From JAWLCQ01 sp041687095 (GTDB lineage: Bacteria; Planctomycetota; Phycisphaerae; SM23-33), in the NCBI GenBank assembly GCA_041687095.1, contig JAWLCQ010000045.1, forward strand, positions 1-30,047: DNA of 30,047 nt. The letters run 5' to 3'. The position numbers were made by a program, and so were the translations under genes. Under the pieces are notes generated by a model. It saw nothing but the letters and a program-made list of their open reading frames with translations, ran no database searches and was not told the origin of the DNA. Shown here one piece after another: positions 15,381-22,660 of this stretch. The stretch's first letter is position 1, and the number at the start of each line of letters is the position of its first letter.

Positions 15381-16436
15381 TCAGCGGCCCCCGAGGCGGC
15401 CGCGGATGAACGACGCCCTCGCCTGGGCGCGAGCGTCCCCGTCCAGTTCGGCGTTGAGGATCTTCTGCAGGTGCGAGGGCTGGGTGAGGAGGAACAGCTC
15501 GTTGACCGTCTTGACGTCCATGTCCTTCAGCCGCCCGAGGTGGATCCCGAGGCGGACGAGCGACAGGAGGTACATGGTCTCCTCCGACCCGATGAGCCGT
15601 GCCGCGTGCAGGACGGCCGACGCGCGGTAGATCTTGTCGTCGAGGGCGTTGGCGTGGTTGCGGACGAGGGCCTCGCGGGCGCGGCGTTCGAAGTCGAGGA
15701 AGCGGGGGATGATCTGCTCGCGGAACTCGTGGATAATCTCGTGCTCGCTCTTGCCCAGGGTGGTCTGGTTGGAGATCTGGAAGAAGTCCCCGTGGGCGTC
15801 CGTGCCCTCCCCGTACAGCCCGCGGATCATGAGGCGCATGTCGCGGACGGCGCGGAAGAGCTTCTCGATCTCCCCGGTCATCTTGAGGGCGGGCAGGTGG
15901 AGCATGACGCTCACGCGCAGGCCGGTCCCGACGTTGGTGGGGCAGGCCGTCAAGTAGCCGTATCGCCGGTGGAAGGCGAAGTCGAGCTGCTGCTCGAGGG
16001 TGTCGTCAATGCGGTTGATCTCCTCGACGGTGTCCTCGAGCTGCAGACCGCTGCGGAGGACCTGCATGCGGAGGTGGTCCTCCTCGTTGACCATGATGGC
16101 GATGGTCTCGTCCTCGCTGATGACGACCCCGCGGGGGTGGGAGGCGTCGGCGTGCTGGCGGGAGACGAGGTGGCGCTCGACGAGCAGCTCGCGGTCGAGC
16201 GGGGAGGCCTTCTCCATGGGGACGTAGAACAGCACCGGGGCAATGTTGCTGGCGAGGATCTGGTCGCGGAGGCGCTGCTCAAGCTCTCGCTGCTGCGACT
16301 CTCCGCAGCGGGAGAGGAAGGGCATGCCCGCGAGGTTCCGCGCCAGGCGGATCCGGGACGAGATGACCACGTCGTGCATGGGCCCCGCCCCCCGGAGCCA
16401 CTCCCCGGCGCGGCGGGTGAGATCGGCGAGCTTCAT
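15381..16436 (-). CDS. mcsB: Protein arginine kinase McsB
   Basis: A 351-residue phosphagen-kinase-fold protein arginine kinase, which marks proteins with phosphoarginine for ClpCP-type degradation. Nucleotide-binding SSRIRLARN (26-34), NEEDH (117-121), the active-site Cys165 in TACPTNVGTGLR and the GDFFQISNQ loop (216-224) are intact, so catalysis is expected. At the C-terminus the allosteric phosphoarginine-binding RDxxRA motif of Gram-positive McsB reads RAQARA (336-341), Asp replaced by Ala. ATG 16436 overlaps the mcsA stop (ATGA), showing translational coupling. No ctsR or clpC is adjacent in this window. Confidence 0.95.
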   Translation of the reverse strand: MKLADLTRRAGEWLRGAGPMHDVVISSRIRLARNLAGMPFLSRCGESQQRELEQRLRDQILASNIAPVLFYVPMEKASPLDRELLVERHLVSRQHADASHPRGVVISEDETIAIMVNEEDHLRMQVLRSGLQLEDTVEEINRIDDTLEQQLDFAFHRRYGYLTACPTNVGTGLRVSVMLHLPALKMTGEIEKLFRAVRDMRLMIRGLYGEGTDAHGDFFQISNQTTLGKSEHEIIHEFREQIIPRFLDFERRAREALVRNHANALDDKIYRASAVLHAARLIGSEETMYLLSLVRLGIHLGRLKDMDVKTVNELFLLTQPSHLQKILNAELDGDARAQARASFIRGRLGGR

Positions 16437-16918
16437 AGGCCCTCGTACTCCTTGATCTGGTCGCGGATCGCCGCCGCCCGCTCGTACTGCTCGTCGGCGA
16501 TGGCGGCCTTGAGTTCGGCGCGAAGGCGGAGGATGGCGTTGTGCTTCTTGGTCTCCTGCCCGGCGTGGAGGGGGACCTTGCCCACGTGCTCCGTCGCGCC
16601 CTCGTGGGCTCGGCGCAGCATGGGCACGAGGGCCTTCTCGAAGGCCTCGTAGTCGTTCGGGCACCCGAGCTGCCCCTGCTTGCGGAACTCGCGGAAGGTC
16701 ATCCCGCAGACGTCGCAGGCGGCCTCGGCGGGCTCCGGCCCGGAGGAGTTCTGGAGGATGAAGTCCTCCAGCAACTGGCTGATCGGGATCTCCGCCTTCA
16801 TCGTCACGCCCTCGTTGGCGGCGCAGTCCTCGCAGAGATGCTTCTCCAGCTTCTCCCCGCCGACGACCTCCGTCACGTGCACGGTGGCAGGCTTCCCGCA
16901 TTTGTCACATTTCTTCAT
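16433..16918 (-). CDS. mcsA: McsA, zinc-finger activator of McsB
   Basis: A 161-residue McsA-type protein. The first zinc site is C4/C7 with C29/C32 (CDKCGK...CEDC). The second has C68/C71 and C86, but the usual fourth Cys is Asp89 (GCPND), so one ligand is changed. A UVR-motif helix-hairpin (about 126-160, ending AAAIRDQIKEYE) is the family's C-terminal domain. McsA stimulates McsB autophosphorylation in Firmicutes. First gene of the operon, with a well-placed promoter immediately upstream and a GGTGA-like ribosome site. The gene order mcsA-mcsB matches the Gram-positive clpC operon, but the flanking genes differ. Confidence 0.93.
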   Translation of the reverse strand: MKKCDKCGKPATVHVTEVVGGEKLEKHLCEDCAANEGVTMKAEIPISQLLEDFILQNSSGPEPAEAACDVCGMTFREFRKQGQLGCPNDYEAFEKALVPMLRRAHEGATEHVGKVPLHAGQETKKHNAILRLRAELKAAIADEQYERAAAIRDQIKEYEGL

Positions 16919-16933
16919 GCTTCACCTACCACC

Positions 16934-16962
16934 ATCGTAGGCATTCCGGGGCAGGGGGTCAA
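16934..16962 (-). promoter_or_regulatory. Promoter of the mcsA-mcsB operon
   Basis: On the minus strand TTGACC (16962-16957), a 17-nt spacer and TACGAT (16939-16934) lie 15 nt upstream of ATG 16918. The predicted 5' leader is only about 9 nt, carrying AGGTGAAGC. No CIRCE or direct-repeat CtsR-type operator is visible around it. Confidence 0.6.
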
Positions 16963-16989
16963 TATGCACGGTGGGCGGAGGGGAGGAGA

Positions 16990-17341
16990 GGAATTGCGGA
17001 TTGCGGATTTCGGATTGCGGATGTGTGGGATGGTGGTTCGGGGTCCTGGGGCGAGGTCGGGATCGCAGGTGGTTCCAGGCGGACCGGATTCCCACCGCAG
17101 AGATCGCAAAGGACGCAAAGATGGGAAATGGTGTCTGCACGAACTTCTTCCTTTGCGTCCTTTGGGGGCTTTGCGGGGAATCCCTCCCCCATTGAACCCC
17201 AAGCCCCGTCCGGACCCGTCCATCGAGCCCGAACGGGGCTTGCCATTTGGCTTTTGTTCCCTCGTCAACCGATCGCGATCGCGCGGGGGGCGCTGAATCC
17301 GTTACCCACGCAAATCCGAAATCCCAAATCCGAAATCGCCC
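16990..17341. repeat. Nested inverted-repeat element between mcsA and the STN gene
   Basis: This fills the 435-bp non-coding stretch between two genes. The outer arms are imperfect inverted repeats of the word GGATTT/AAATCC: left at about 16994-17024 (repeats of ttgcggat), right at about 17299-17338 (repeats of aaatccgaaatccc). The inner arms are a perfect 14-bp pair, CAAAGGACGCAAAG at 17107-17120 and its complement at 17151-17164, extended imperfectly outwards. Short ORFs here run through the repeats and are not credible genes. Confidence 0.7.
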
Positions 17342-17353
17342 GGTACTCCGGGC

Positions 17354-18424
17354 TCACCGCGTCATCGCCGACATCCCCAGCAGCTTGAACCCCAGCTTCG
17401 TCTGCGAGATGATCAACTGCGACCCGTGCAGGCGGATCGAGCCCTTGCCCTCCGGCTGCCAGTACTCCTCCCCGATCGACTGCCGGATCATCTCGACGAG
17501 GCTCTCCCGCACCCGGCCGCGCTGGGCGGACTCGTCCTCCGAGCCCTCCGCGTCGTCGTCGGGGTCCTCGAAGAGCCCCACCGTCCCGCCCGAACGGTCC
17601 TCCCCGCCGGTCGTCCGCTCCATCGTGGGGCGGGGCCCCTGGAAGTCGCGGTACAGGACGAGCAGGTCGGCGACGTCGATGACCTCCGTCCGCAGCGGCG
17701 TGTCGTCCAGGGCGGTTCCCGTCGAGAACGTTATCACCCCGTCGTCGACGATCCAGTACACGCGGTCCCGCTTGCCCAGCGAACCGCTGAGCTGCTCGGC
17801 CACCATGTCCAAGGCCGTGCGGAGCCCCACGTCGCGGAGGCGGAGCGTGACGGGCGACTCCTCGCCGACGTTCGCCAGCGACAGGGCGTTCCAGTTGACG
17901 TGCACGTTCCGTCCGCTGACCGTCCGCAGGAAGTCGAAGACGTCCCTGGCGTGGGTCTTCTGGAAGTCCAGCGTCACGCGGGTCCCGGGCGACCGGCGGG
18001 GCTCGTCCTCACGCCTCGCCCCCGCTTCCCGCACCGGTGGGGGGGCGGCCGACACGTCGCGATCCCCGTACAGCAGGTACTTCTGCGTGGTCACGAAGGC
18101 CACCCCGTCCACGAGCTTCCACGCCAGGGGCTCCCGCGGTTTCGCCGACAGCAGCAGCATGTCCACGAGCTGGCCCACGCTGGCGCGCGGCGCCTTCGCG
18201 GCCACGCGCGTCTGGCGGGACACGCCCGCCGCCTCGATGTGCTTCCAGTCGGCGGCGAACTGCACCCCGCTGAGACGCCCGCACTGCTCGAGCGCGTCCG
18301 CGAGCGTGCCGGAGATGCGGGGATTCTCGATCGGGCGGTCCAGGCCGACACCCTCCGCGCCCCCGGCGAGGCAGGGGAGGGCGAGCGGCAGAAAGAGGAC
18401 GAACAGGACGGCGGTACGTTTCAT
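17354..18424 (-). CDS. Exported secretin-like protein with two STN-type domains
   Basis: A 356-residue exported protein. The signal peptide is MKRTAVLFVLFLPLALPCLAGG, cleaved near residue 21. Residues 36-118 and 149-235 each have the beta-alpha-beta pattern of the secretin/TonB short N-terminal domain: LADALEQCGRLSGVQF in the first, and VTLDFQKTHARDVFDFLRTVSG plus VTLRLRDVGLRTALDMVAEQL in the second, each ending in a strand before a variable linker. The C-terminal ~100 residues contain an acidic linker (DPDDDAEGSEDE) and SIRLHGSQLIISQT. No secretin pore domain follows. AAGGAG is 8 nt before ATG 18424. In planctomycetes such proteins are common and uncharacterised; a periplasmic scaffold or receptor role is inferred. 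Confidence 0.75.
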   Translation of the reverse strand: MKRTAVLFVLFLPLALPCLAGGAEGVGLDRPIENPRISGTLADALEQCGRLSGVQFAADWKHIEAAGVSRQTRVAAKAPRASVGQLVDMLLLSAKPREPLAWKLVDGVAFVTTQKYLLYGDRDVSAAPPPVREAGARREDEPRRSPGTRVTLDFQKTHARDVFDFLRTVSGRNVHVNWNALSLANVGEESPVTLRLRDVGLRTALDMVAEQLSGSLGKRDRVYWIVDDGVITFSTGTALDDTPLRTEVIDVADLLVLYRDFQGPRPTMERTTGGEDRSGGTVGLFEDPDDDAEGSEDESAQRGRVRESLVEMIRQSIGEEYWQPEGKGSIRLHGSQLIISQTKLGFKLLGMSAMTR

Positions 18425-18515
18425 CGCTGATCTCCTTGCTCTGCGGGCCCCCGCGGGGAGGCGTCCTCCTCGCGCAGGCGGGGGGGCGGACCCCTCCGGA
18501 TCAGGTCCTTACAGG

Positions 18516-18521
18516 ATTCTA
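18516..18521 (-). promoter_or_regulatory. Possible -10 for the STN-domain gene
   Basis: TAGAAT (five of six consensus bases) lies about 92 nt upstream of ATG 18424 on the minus strand. No convincing -35 is present 16-18 nt further upstream, so this is tentative. Confidence 0.25.
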
Positions 18522-18607
18522 CCACGCGGGAGGCGGCGTTAGGAGATGGGGGGGGCGGCATTCGGGTGCACGGCCGTATCTGCGCAGTGAACCCCGCCGC
18601 GGCGCCC

Positions 18608-18760
18608 GGCCAAAGGAAGGGGAGAGAAAGGGATTACCAGATTGATGGGATTACACAGATGAAATCATGTCCATCGGAGGTTTCGCCGAGGATGAGGACG
18701 CGCGGTTTACTCCCCATCCGTGTAATCTCTCAAATCTGCGTAATCCCCCTCTCTCCGGCC
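18608..18760. repeat. Palindromic element related to the MITE-like family
   Basis: Imperfect inverted arms bracket about 150 bp: ggggagagaaagggattac at 18619-18637 faces gtaatccccctctctcc at 18740-18756, with further copies of the words gattacacagat and atctgcgtaatcc inside. The same words form the middle of the elements at 24211 and 29817, but the terminal ggtaaccgttcacgcc hairpin is missing. It sits in the 460-bp gap between the STN gene and the rhomboid gene. I see no gene in that gap. Confidence 0.6.
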
Positions 18761-18819
18761 AGGGAGCGGACCACACGTTGCACGCAGGAACGGTCGTGCA
18801 CCCCTGGGGCGGCATTCGC

Positions 18820-18848
18820 TTGCCCCCTGCCGCGACTCGGGCTAGACT
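18820..18848 (+). promoter_or_regulatory. Candidate promoter of the rhomboid gene
   Basis: TTGCCC (18820-18825), 17-nt spacer, TAGACT (18843-18848); each hexamer matches four of six consensus bases. The transcript would start near 18855, at the GGAGGA (18855-18860). That GGAGGA is 10 nt before a 6-codon ORF (ATG 18871, MGCGRC) whose stop runs past the rhomboid ATG, so translation may be coupled. Confidence 0.4.
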
Positions 18849-18884
18849 CCCCTCGGAGGACGCCCCTCCCATGGGATGCGGTAG

Positions 18885-19589
18885 ATGCTGATTCCACTGA
18901 AGGTCGACGTTCCGACATCGCGCCTGCCCTGGGTGAACTACGCCCTGATCGGGGGCATCACGCTGGTCAGCATCCTGGCGTTCTACGACGCGGAGGTGTT
19001 CCGCAAACTCTCGGGAGTGTCCCGGTTCCTGAACCCGTTCGGGGGCGGCGACACGTCCCTGGGCCCCGAGGACCTGCCCCTGCCGGTGCTGGCGCTGACC
19101 GCGTCGCTCCTGCACGCGGGGTGGCTGCACCTGATCGGAAACATGCTGTTCCTGTGGATCTTCGGGAACGCGATCAACTACAAGTTCGGGCAGATCGGCT
19201 ACCTGCTGCTGTACGCCTTCTGCGCGTTCGCGGGGGGGATGGCCCACTACGGGCTGGACGGTCGCCCGGGCGTGGGGGCCTCGGGCGCCATCTACGGGGT
19301 CATGGGGGCGTTCCTGGTCTTCTTCCCCCGCAACGACGTCACCGTCGCCCTGCTGCTCCCGCCCCGTCCCCCGGTGTTCTCGCTGTCCAGCGGGTGGATC
19401 ATCGTCTACTGGATCGCTTGGGACGTCGGATCCCTGATCCTGGCGGATCGGGGGAGCGTGGCGCTGTGGGCGCACGTGGGCGGATTCGTCGCCGGGTTCA
19501 CCGTCGCGCTCGTGACGGCCGCCACCGGTGTCATACAGCCCACGAGCGACGAGGAAACCCTCCTCCAGGTCCTGCACCTGCGGAATTGA
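18885..19589 (+). CDS. Rhomboid family intramembrane serine protease
   Basis: A 234-residue membrane protease of the rhomboid family, cleaving substrate TM helices within the membrane. Catalytic Ser133 lies in VGASGAIYGVMGAF and the partner His197 in WAHVGGFVAGF; the conserved HAGWLHLIGNMLFLWIFG segment supplies the oxyanion residues His82 and Asn86. About six TM helices and a long first loop (35-66) are visible. A short cytoplasmic tail ends DEETLLQVLHLRN. ATG 18885 has no clear ribosome site of its own; the tiny overlapping ORF upstream may feed ribosomes in. Monocistronic. Confidence 0.92.
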   Translation: MLIPLKVDVPTSRLPWVNYALIGGITLVSILAFYDAEVFRKLSGVSRFLNPFGGGDTSLGPEDLPLPVLALTASLLHAGWLHLIGNMLFLWIFGNAINYKFGQIGYLLLYAFCAFAGGMAHYGLDGRPGVGASGAIYGVMGAFLVFFPRNDVTVALLLPPRPPVFSLSSGWIIVYWIAWDVGSLILADRGSVALWAHVGGFVAGFTVALVTAATGVIQPTSDEETLLQVLHLRN

Positions 19590-19618
19590 GCGCGTCAACG
19601 CCCCCCCCGCGAGCAATG

Positions 19619-19645
19619 CCCATGGGGCGCAGTTCGCCCCGTGGG
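19619..19645 (+). terminator. Hairpin downstream of the rhomboid gene
   Basis: An 11-bp stem with one G-U pair (CCCATGGGGCG / CGCCCCGTGGG) and a 5-nt loop, 30 nt after the stop. Only CTTT follows a few bases later, so as an intrinsic terminator it is plausible but not canonical. Confidence 0.45.
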
Positions 19646-19660
19646 ACGGCCTTTGCCCAC

Positions 19661-19770
19661 TAATACGCATCCCAGGTAACTCTCGGGCAGCGTCGGTCTG
19701 ACGTGGTTGCTCCGCTTCGCTCCGCAAACCACGGCACCCGCGCGGGAATTGAGTGGAACCCGTATAACGG
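19661..19770 (+). repeat. REP-like element, copy 2
   Basis: It begins TAATACGCATCCCA (19661-19674) and has the core GACGTGGTTGCTCCGC at 19700-19715, then GCAAACCACGGCACCCG at 19724-19740. This matches the reverse complement of 5158-5260 along most of its length, including the interval between flank and core. Here the far end reads tggaacccgtataacgg rather than the inverted flank, so this copy looks truncated or diverged on the right. Confidence 0.8.
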
Positions 19771-19798
19771 CTGCGAATGCCTACCGTGCGGGGCAGGC

Positions 19799-22177
19799 CT
19801 ACTCCCCGATGCGCACGAGCGTCGCCTTGCCCCCCGGGACCGTCACCCGCACGCGCCCCTCACCGGTCTGCATCCGCATCCCGCCCTCGTCCAGCAGGTC
19901 GGTCAATGTCTGCGATGGGCCCACCGGGCATGAGACGCGCCCTTCCCCCAGTCCGAAGTTGACGGCCGCCAAGTATGTCGCCCCGTCGGCGCCCTCGGTG
20001 AGGATGGCCCGCACGCCCTCGCCCTCGCACACCGGGCTCGGGCCCGCCTGCAGGCGCTCGGCCCGGGCGGCCGTCGCCTCGGGGCCATCGCCCACACGAA
20101 CGACAAAGCCCGCGTCGAAGAGCATCTCGCCTGGGTCCACCGACCGCAGCGGCAGGTCCACCGTCCCGCAGAGTTCATCGGCGTACAGCGTCCCGCCCGC
20201 CCGCACGCGGTCGTGGTGGGCGTCCGAGCGCAGGCCGATGTTCCTGCCCGCCCGCCGGACGAGGCGGAGCGTGTCGATCCCGTAGGCGGCGATCACCGAG
20301 AGCGCCCCGTCCACGCAGGCCCACGGCGAGCGGAGGTCGAGGACCTCGTCCCGCTCCGCCGGGCCCGCCAGGGTCAGTTCCCCGCCCCCCGACCGCCACG
20401 TCCGCCCCCCGCCGTTGAACAGGTCGTTGGGCACGAGGAGGCACACGCTCCGCACGTCCCGCACGAACGAACGGCGGTCGGCGGCCAGGGCACGCTGGAA
20501 AACCGCCACCGTCGCGTCGTCGGGCAGGGCGACGCACGCGATGTCCTGCAGCGCCACCCGCTCATCGGACTGGCCCTCGGCGACCATGTTCTTCGACGCA
20601 TGCGCGACGCGGCCGGTCGTGGCGAACCCGCCGCCAAACGGCCACTGCCGGTTCTCCAGCACCTCGATGGTGTTCCACCGGCCCTCGCCCGTCACGTGCC
20701 CGCAGAGGTTCTCCTTCCACTCCGCGAGGTCGGAGCGGTCGGTGGGGACGCAGAGGCCAATGGGAGGCTCGGCCGAGCGCCAGGTCCACGACGCGATCCG
20801 CCGCTCGCCCCGCTGGAGGACCGACCCGTGGTACTCGTCGCTCCAGGAGCACTCGATGGGGCGAGCGGGCGGGGCGGGTTCCGCGTTACCGCCAACGCTC
20901 AGCACCCTCCGCCAGTACGCCGCCATCGACAGCGTCGCGGCCCGGTCCGACTCCAGCCGCGTGTAGTACAGCGGGCTCACCGCGTGCAGACCGGCGCAGC
21001 GCTGGGAGAGGAACGTCCCATCGCCGTTCGCCTCCTGCTCGCGGGCGACCTGGTCGAGCCAGCCGCTCTCCAGCGCGAGGCACTCGGCGGCGGTGGACTC
21101 CGGGGGGGCGGCGCTGAGCGTTTCGGGGGCATCCGGCCCCAGCACCCCCAAACCGCAAGAAGCATGCGGTTTGAGGGTGGCACCCACGTGGCCGTGATGG
21201 ATCGCCAGGTCCTCCACCAGCAGCCACGCGGGGATGGCGTAGTCCTGGCAGTAGCAGTAGCGGGCGCGGGTGTCGCCGCCGATGCGGCAGAGGCGGCCGT
21301 CGGGGAACGTGCACGCCCGCACGAGGCCCCACAGGTCCAGCACGTGGTGGTAGAGCGACTGGGGAGCGGGTGTGCCTGCGCGGCGGTAGTGGAAGTGCAG
21401 CATGGCTGCGTTGGACAGACAGATGACCATGTACCCCACGTTCAGGTAGCGGTGATGGTTGAGTGCGTAGGAGGGATAGAAGTTGGCCCCGACGAACCCG
21501 TCGCGGACGGGGCGGCCGTCGAGGGTTTCGGCGGACTCGGCGTCGGAGGGGATGGAGATGGAGTTCACGAGGTACTGCGAGCCGCGGCGGCGGTACTCGT
21601 CGGCGCGGGGGGCGTCGGGGTAGAGGGCGGCGGTGCGGTGGAGGATGGCCCCGTTCCAGAGGTTGGACTCCGGGACGTTGTCCTCGACGAGCCCCGCGCG
21701 CATGGGGTGGTGGTCGAGCAGCCAGTCGGACTCGGAGACGAGCACGCGGCGGAGGAGGTCGCGGTCGTGGGGGGTGAGGTGGGCGTCGAGGGCGTCCACC
21801 CCGTGCATCATCCGCTCGATCCCCAGACCGCTGATCCAGGTGTGCCCCCATCGCTTGCCGTCCGTGCAGTGGAAGGAGCCCTCGTGGTGGCTTTCGAGGG
21901 AGAACCGCAGCACGCGTAGGGCGAGGTCGAGCAGTTCGTCGCGCGAGATGCCCGTCCGTCGCTCGTCGGTCTCGGGATCGGCGGCGAGGACGGCGAGGGC
22001 GGCGAAGGCCTTCTGGTTGGTCTGCACGCCCCATCCGTCGTACCCGGACCCGTAGCACGTCAGGTCCGGGCGGGCGGGGGGAACGTACGCGTGTCGCTTC
22101 GCGTGGGCGACCCAGGGTTCGAGGAGGCGGAGATACCGGGCGGCGGTGGGGGGCGTGACGGACATTGGGTGTTCCAT
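19799..22177 (-). CDS. Large protein with alpha/alpha-toroid-like N-terminal half
   Basis: A 792-residue protein with no signal peptide. The N-terminal ~380 residues are helix-rich with many Trp, His and Tyr in conserved-looking blocks: YGSGYDGWGVQTNQKAF (42-58), ESNLWNGAILHRTAALYPDAP (170-190, with residues E170-N175 prominent) and FVGANFYPSYALNHHRY (228-244). This arrangement recalls alpha/alpha-barrel polysaccharide lyases or glycosidases. The C-terminal ~400 residues are beta-rich, ending in a small sandwich (VRVTVPGGKATLVRIG). I do not recognise the family with confidence. It is divergent from a sulfatase, and such pairs occur in polysaccharide degradation. MEHPMSVTPP could start at ATG 22177 or at 22165; neither has a good ribosome site. 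Function is inference. Confidence 0.6.
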   Translation of the reverse strand: MEHPMSVTPPTAARYLRLLEPWVAHAKRHAYVPPARPDLTCYGSGYDGWGVQTNQKAFAALAVLAADPETDERRTGISRDELLDLALRVLRFSLESHHEGSFHCTDGKRWGHTWISGLGIERMMHGVDALDAHLTPHDRDLLRRVLVSESDWLLDHHPMRAGLVEDNVPESNLWNGAILHRTAALYPDAPRADEYRRRGSQYLVNSISIPSDAESAETLDGRPVRDGFVGANFYPSYALNHHRYLNVGYMVICLSNAAMLHFHYRRAGTPAPQSLYHHVLDLWGLVRACTFPDGRLCRIGGDTRARYCYCQDYAIPAWLLVEDLAIHHGHVGATLKPHASCGLGVLGPDAPETLSAAPPESTAAECLALESGWLDQVAREQEANGDGTFLSQRCAGLHAVSPLYYTRLESDRAATLSMAAYWRRVLSVGGNAEPAPPARPIECSWSDEYHGSVLQRGERRIASWTWRSAEPPIGLCVPTDRSDLAEWKENLCGHVTGEGRWNTIEVLENRQWPFGGGFATTGRVAHASKNMVAEGQSDERVALQDIACVALPDDATVAVFQRALAADRRSFVRDVRSVCLLVPNDLFNGGGRTWRSGGGELTLAGPAERDEVLDLRSPWACVDGALSVIAAYGIDTLRLVRRAGRNIGLRSDAHHDRVRAGGTLYADELCGTVDLPLRSVDPGEMLFDAGFVVRVGDGPEATAARAERLQAGPSPVCEGEGVRAILTEGADGATYLAAVNFGLGEGRVSCPVGPSQTLTDLLDEGGMRMQTGEGRVRVTVPGGKATLVRIGE

Positions 22178-22189
22178 GTGGGTTGGGCT

Positions 22190-22259
22190 TTCAGCGACAA
22201 GCGATCAGCCATCAGCTTTCAGCTATCAGCTTCCAGCTATCAGTCATCAGTTTTCAGCT
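22190..22259. repeat. 7-bp tandem repeat array, about ten units
   Basis: Consecutive heptamers, variations on ATCAGCT and TTCAGCT, fill 22190-22259; the eight from 22204 to 22259 are regular, the first two degenerate. The array starts 12 bp upstream of the 792-residue gene's start codon, in its probable promoter/leader region. The remainder of the 480-bp gap to the sulfatase holds palindromes and another tandem repeat but no gene. Confidence 0.85.
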
Positions 22260-22320
22260 TCCGGTAACAACGTTTGGATCTTCGCGTCTTCTCTTCGCCT
22301 TTGCGCAGGGATCCGGAACC

Positions 22321-22469
22321 CTTCTCCCCCGGGGGAGAAGATGTCGCGCAGCGACAGATGAGGGGGCCCCTCGCATACCAGTTGTCTTCGAGTTCACACC
22401 TCACCGGTGGTCGAGGCCCCCCCCTCACCGCCCTCGCTGCGCTCGGGCACCTCTCCCCGCGGGGAGAGG
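22321..22469. repeat. Two perfect 20-bp palindromes
   Basis: CTTCTCCCCCGGGGGAGAAG at 22321-22340 and CCTCTCCCCGCGGGGAGAGG at 22450-22469 are each perfect 20-bp palindromes, 109 bp apart. The stretch between them includes cctcgctgcgctcgggc and related G/C words typical of dispersed bacterial palindromes. Each could form a hairpin on either strand. Confidence 0.75.
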
Positions 22470-22569
22470 GGTTCTCCGCCCGCTTCACGGGCGGGGGCGG
22501 GCGTTCCGCCCGCCGCTAAACCAGCCGCGGGCGCAGAAACCGAAACGCCCCGGTTCCCGCTTCCCTTCT

Positions 22570-22597
22570 CTCACCTCTAACCTCTCACCTCTAACCT
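22570..22597. repeat. 14-bp tandem repeat, two units
   Basis: ctcacctctaacct occurs twice, at 22570-22583 and 22584-22597, with no mismatch. It lies 18 bp before a possible sulfatase -10 (TACCAT, 22615-22620). Confidence 0.85.
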
Positions 22598-22660
22598 TTC
22601 CCCCCTCAATCCGCTACCATACCCGCCGTCGCTGTCCCTCGCCACCGAACGGAGCGAATG

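Noticed and set aside
13249..15630. 793-residue plus-strand frame opposite the membrane/TPR protein
   Set aside because: Repetitive Arg/Pro/Gln composition expected of an antisense frame; the minus-strand product has real TM helices.
16919..17353. Possible CtsR or CIRCE operator upstream of mcsA
   Set aside because: No matching direct repeat or inverted repeat of the known type is visible; only dispersed repeats are present.
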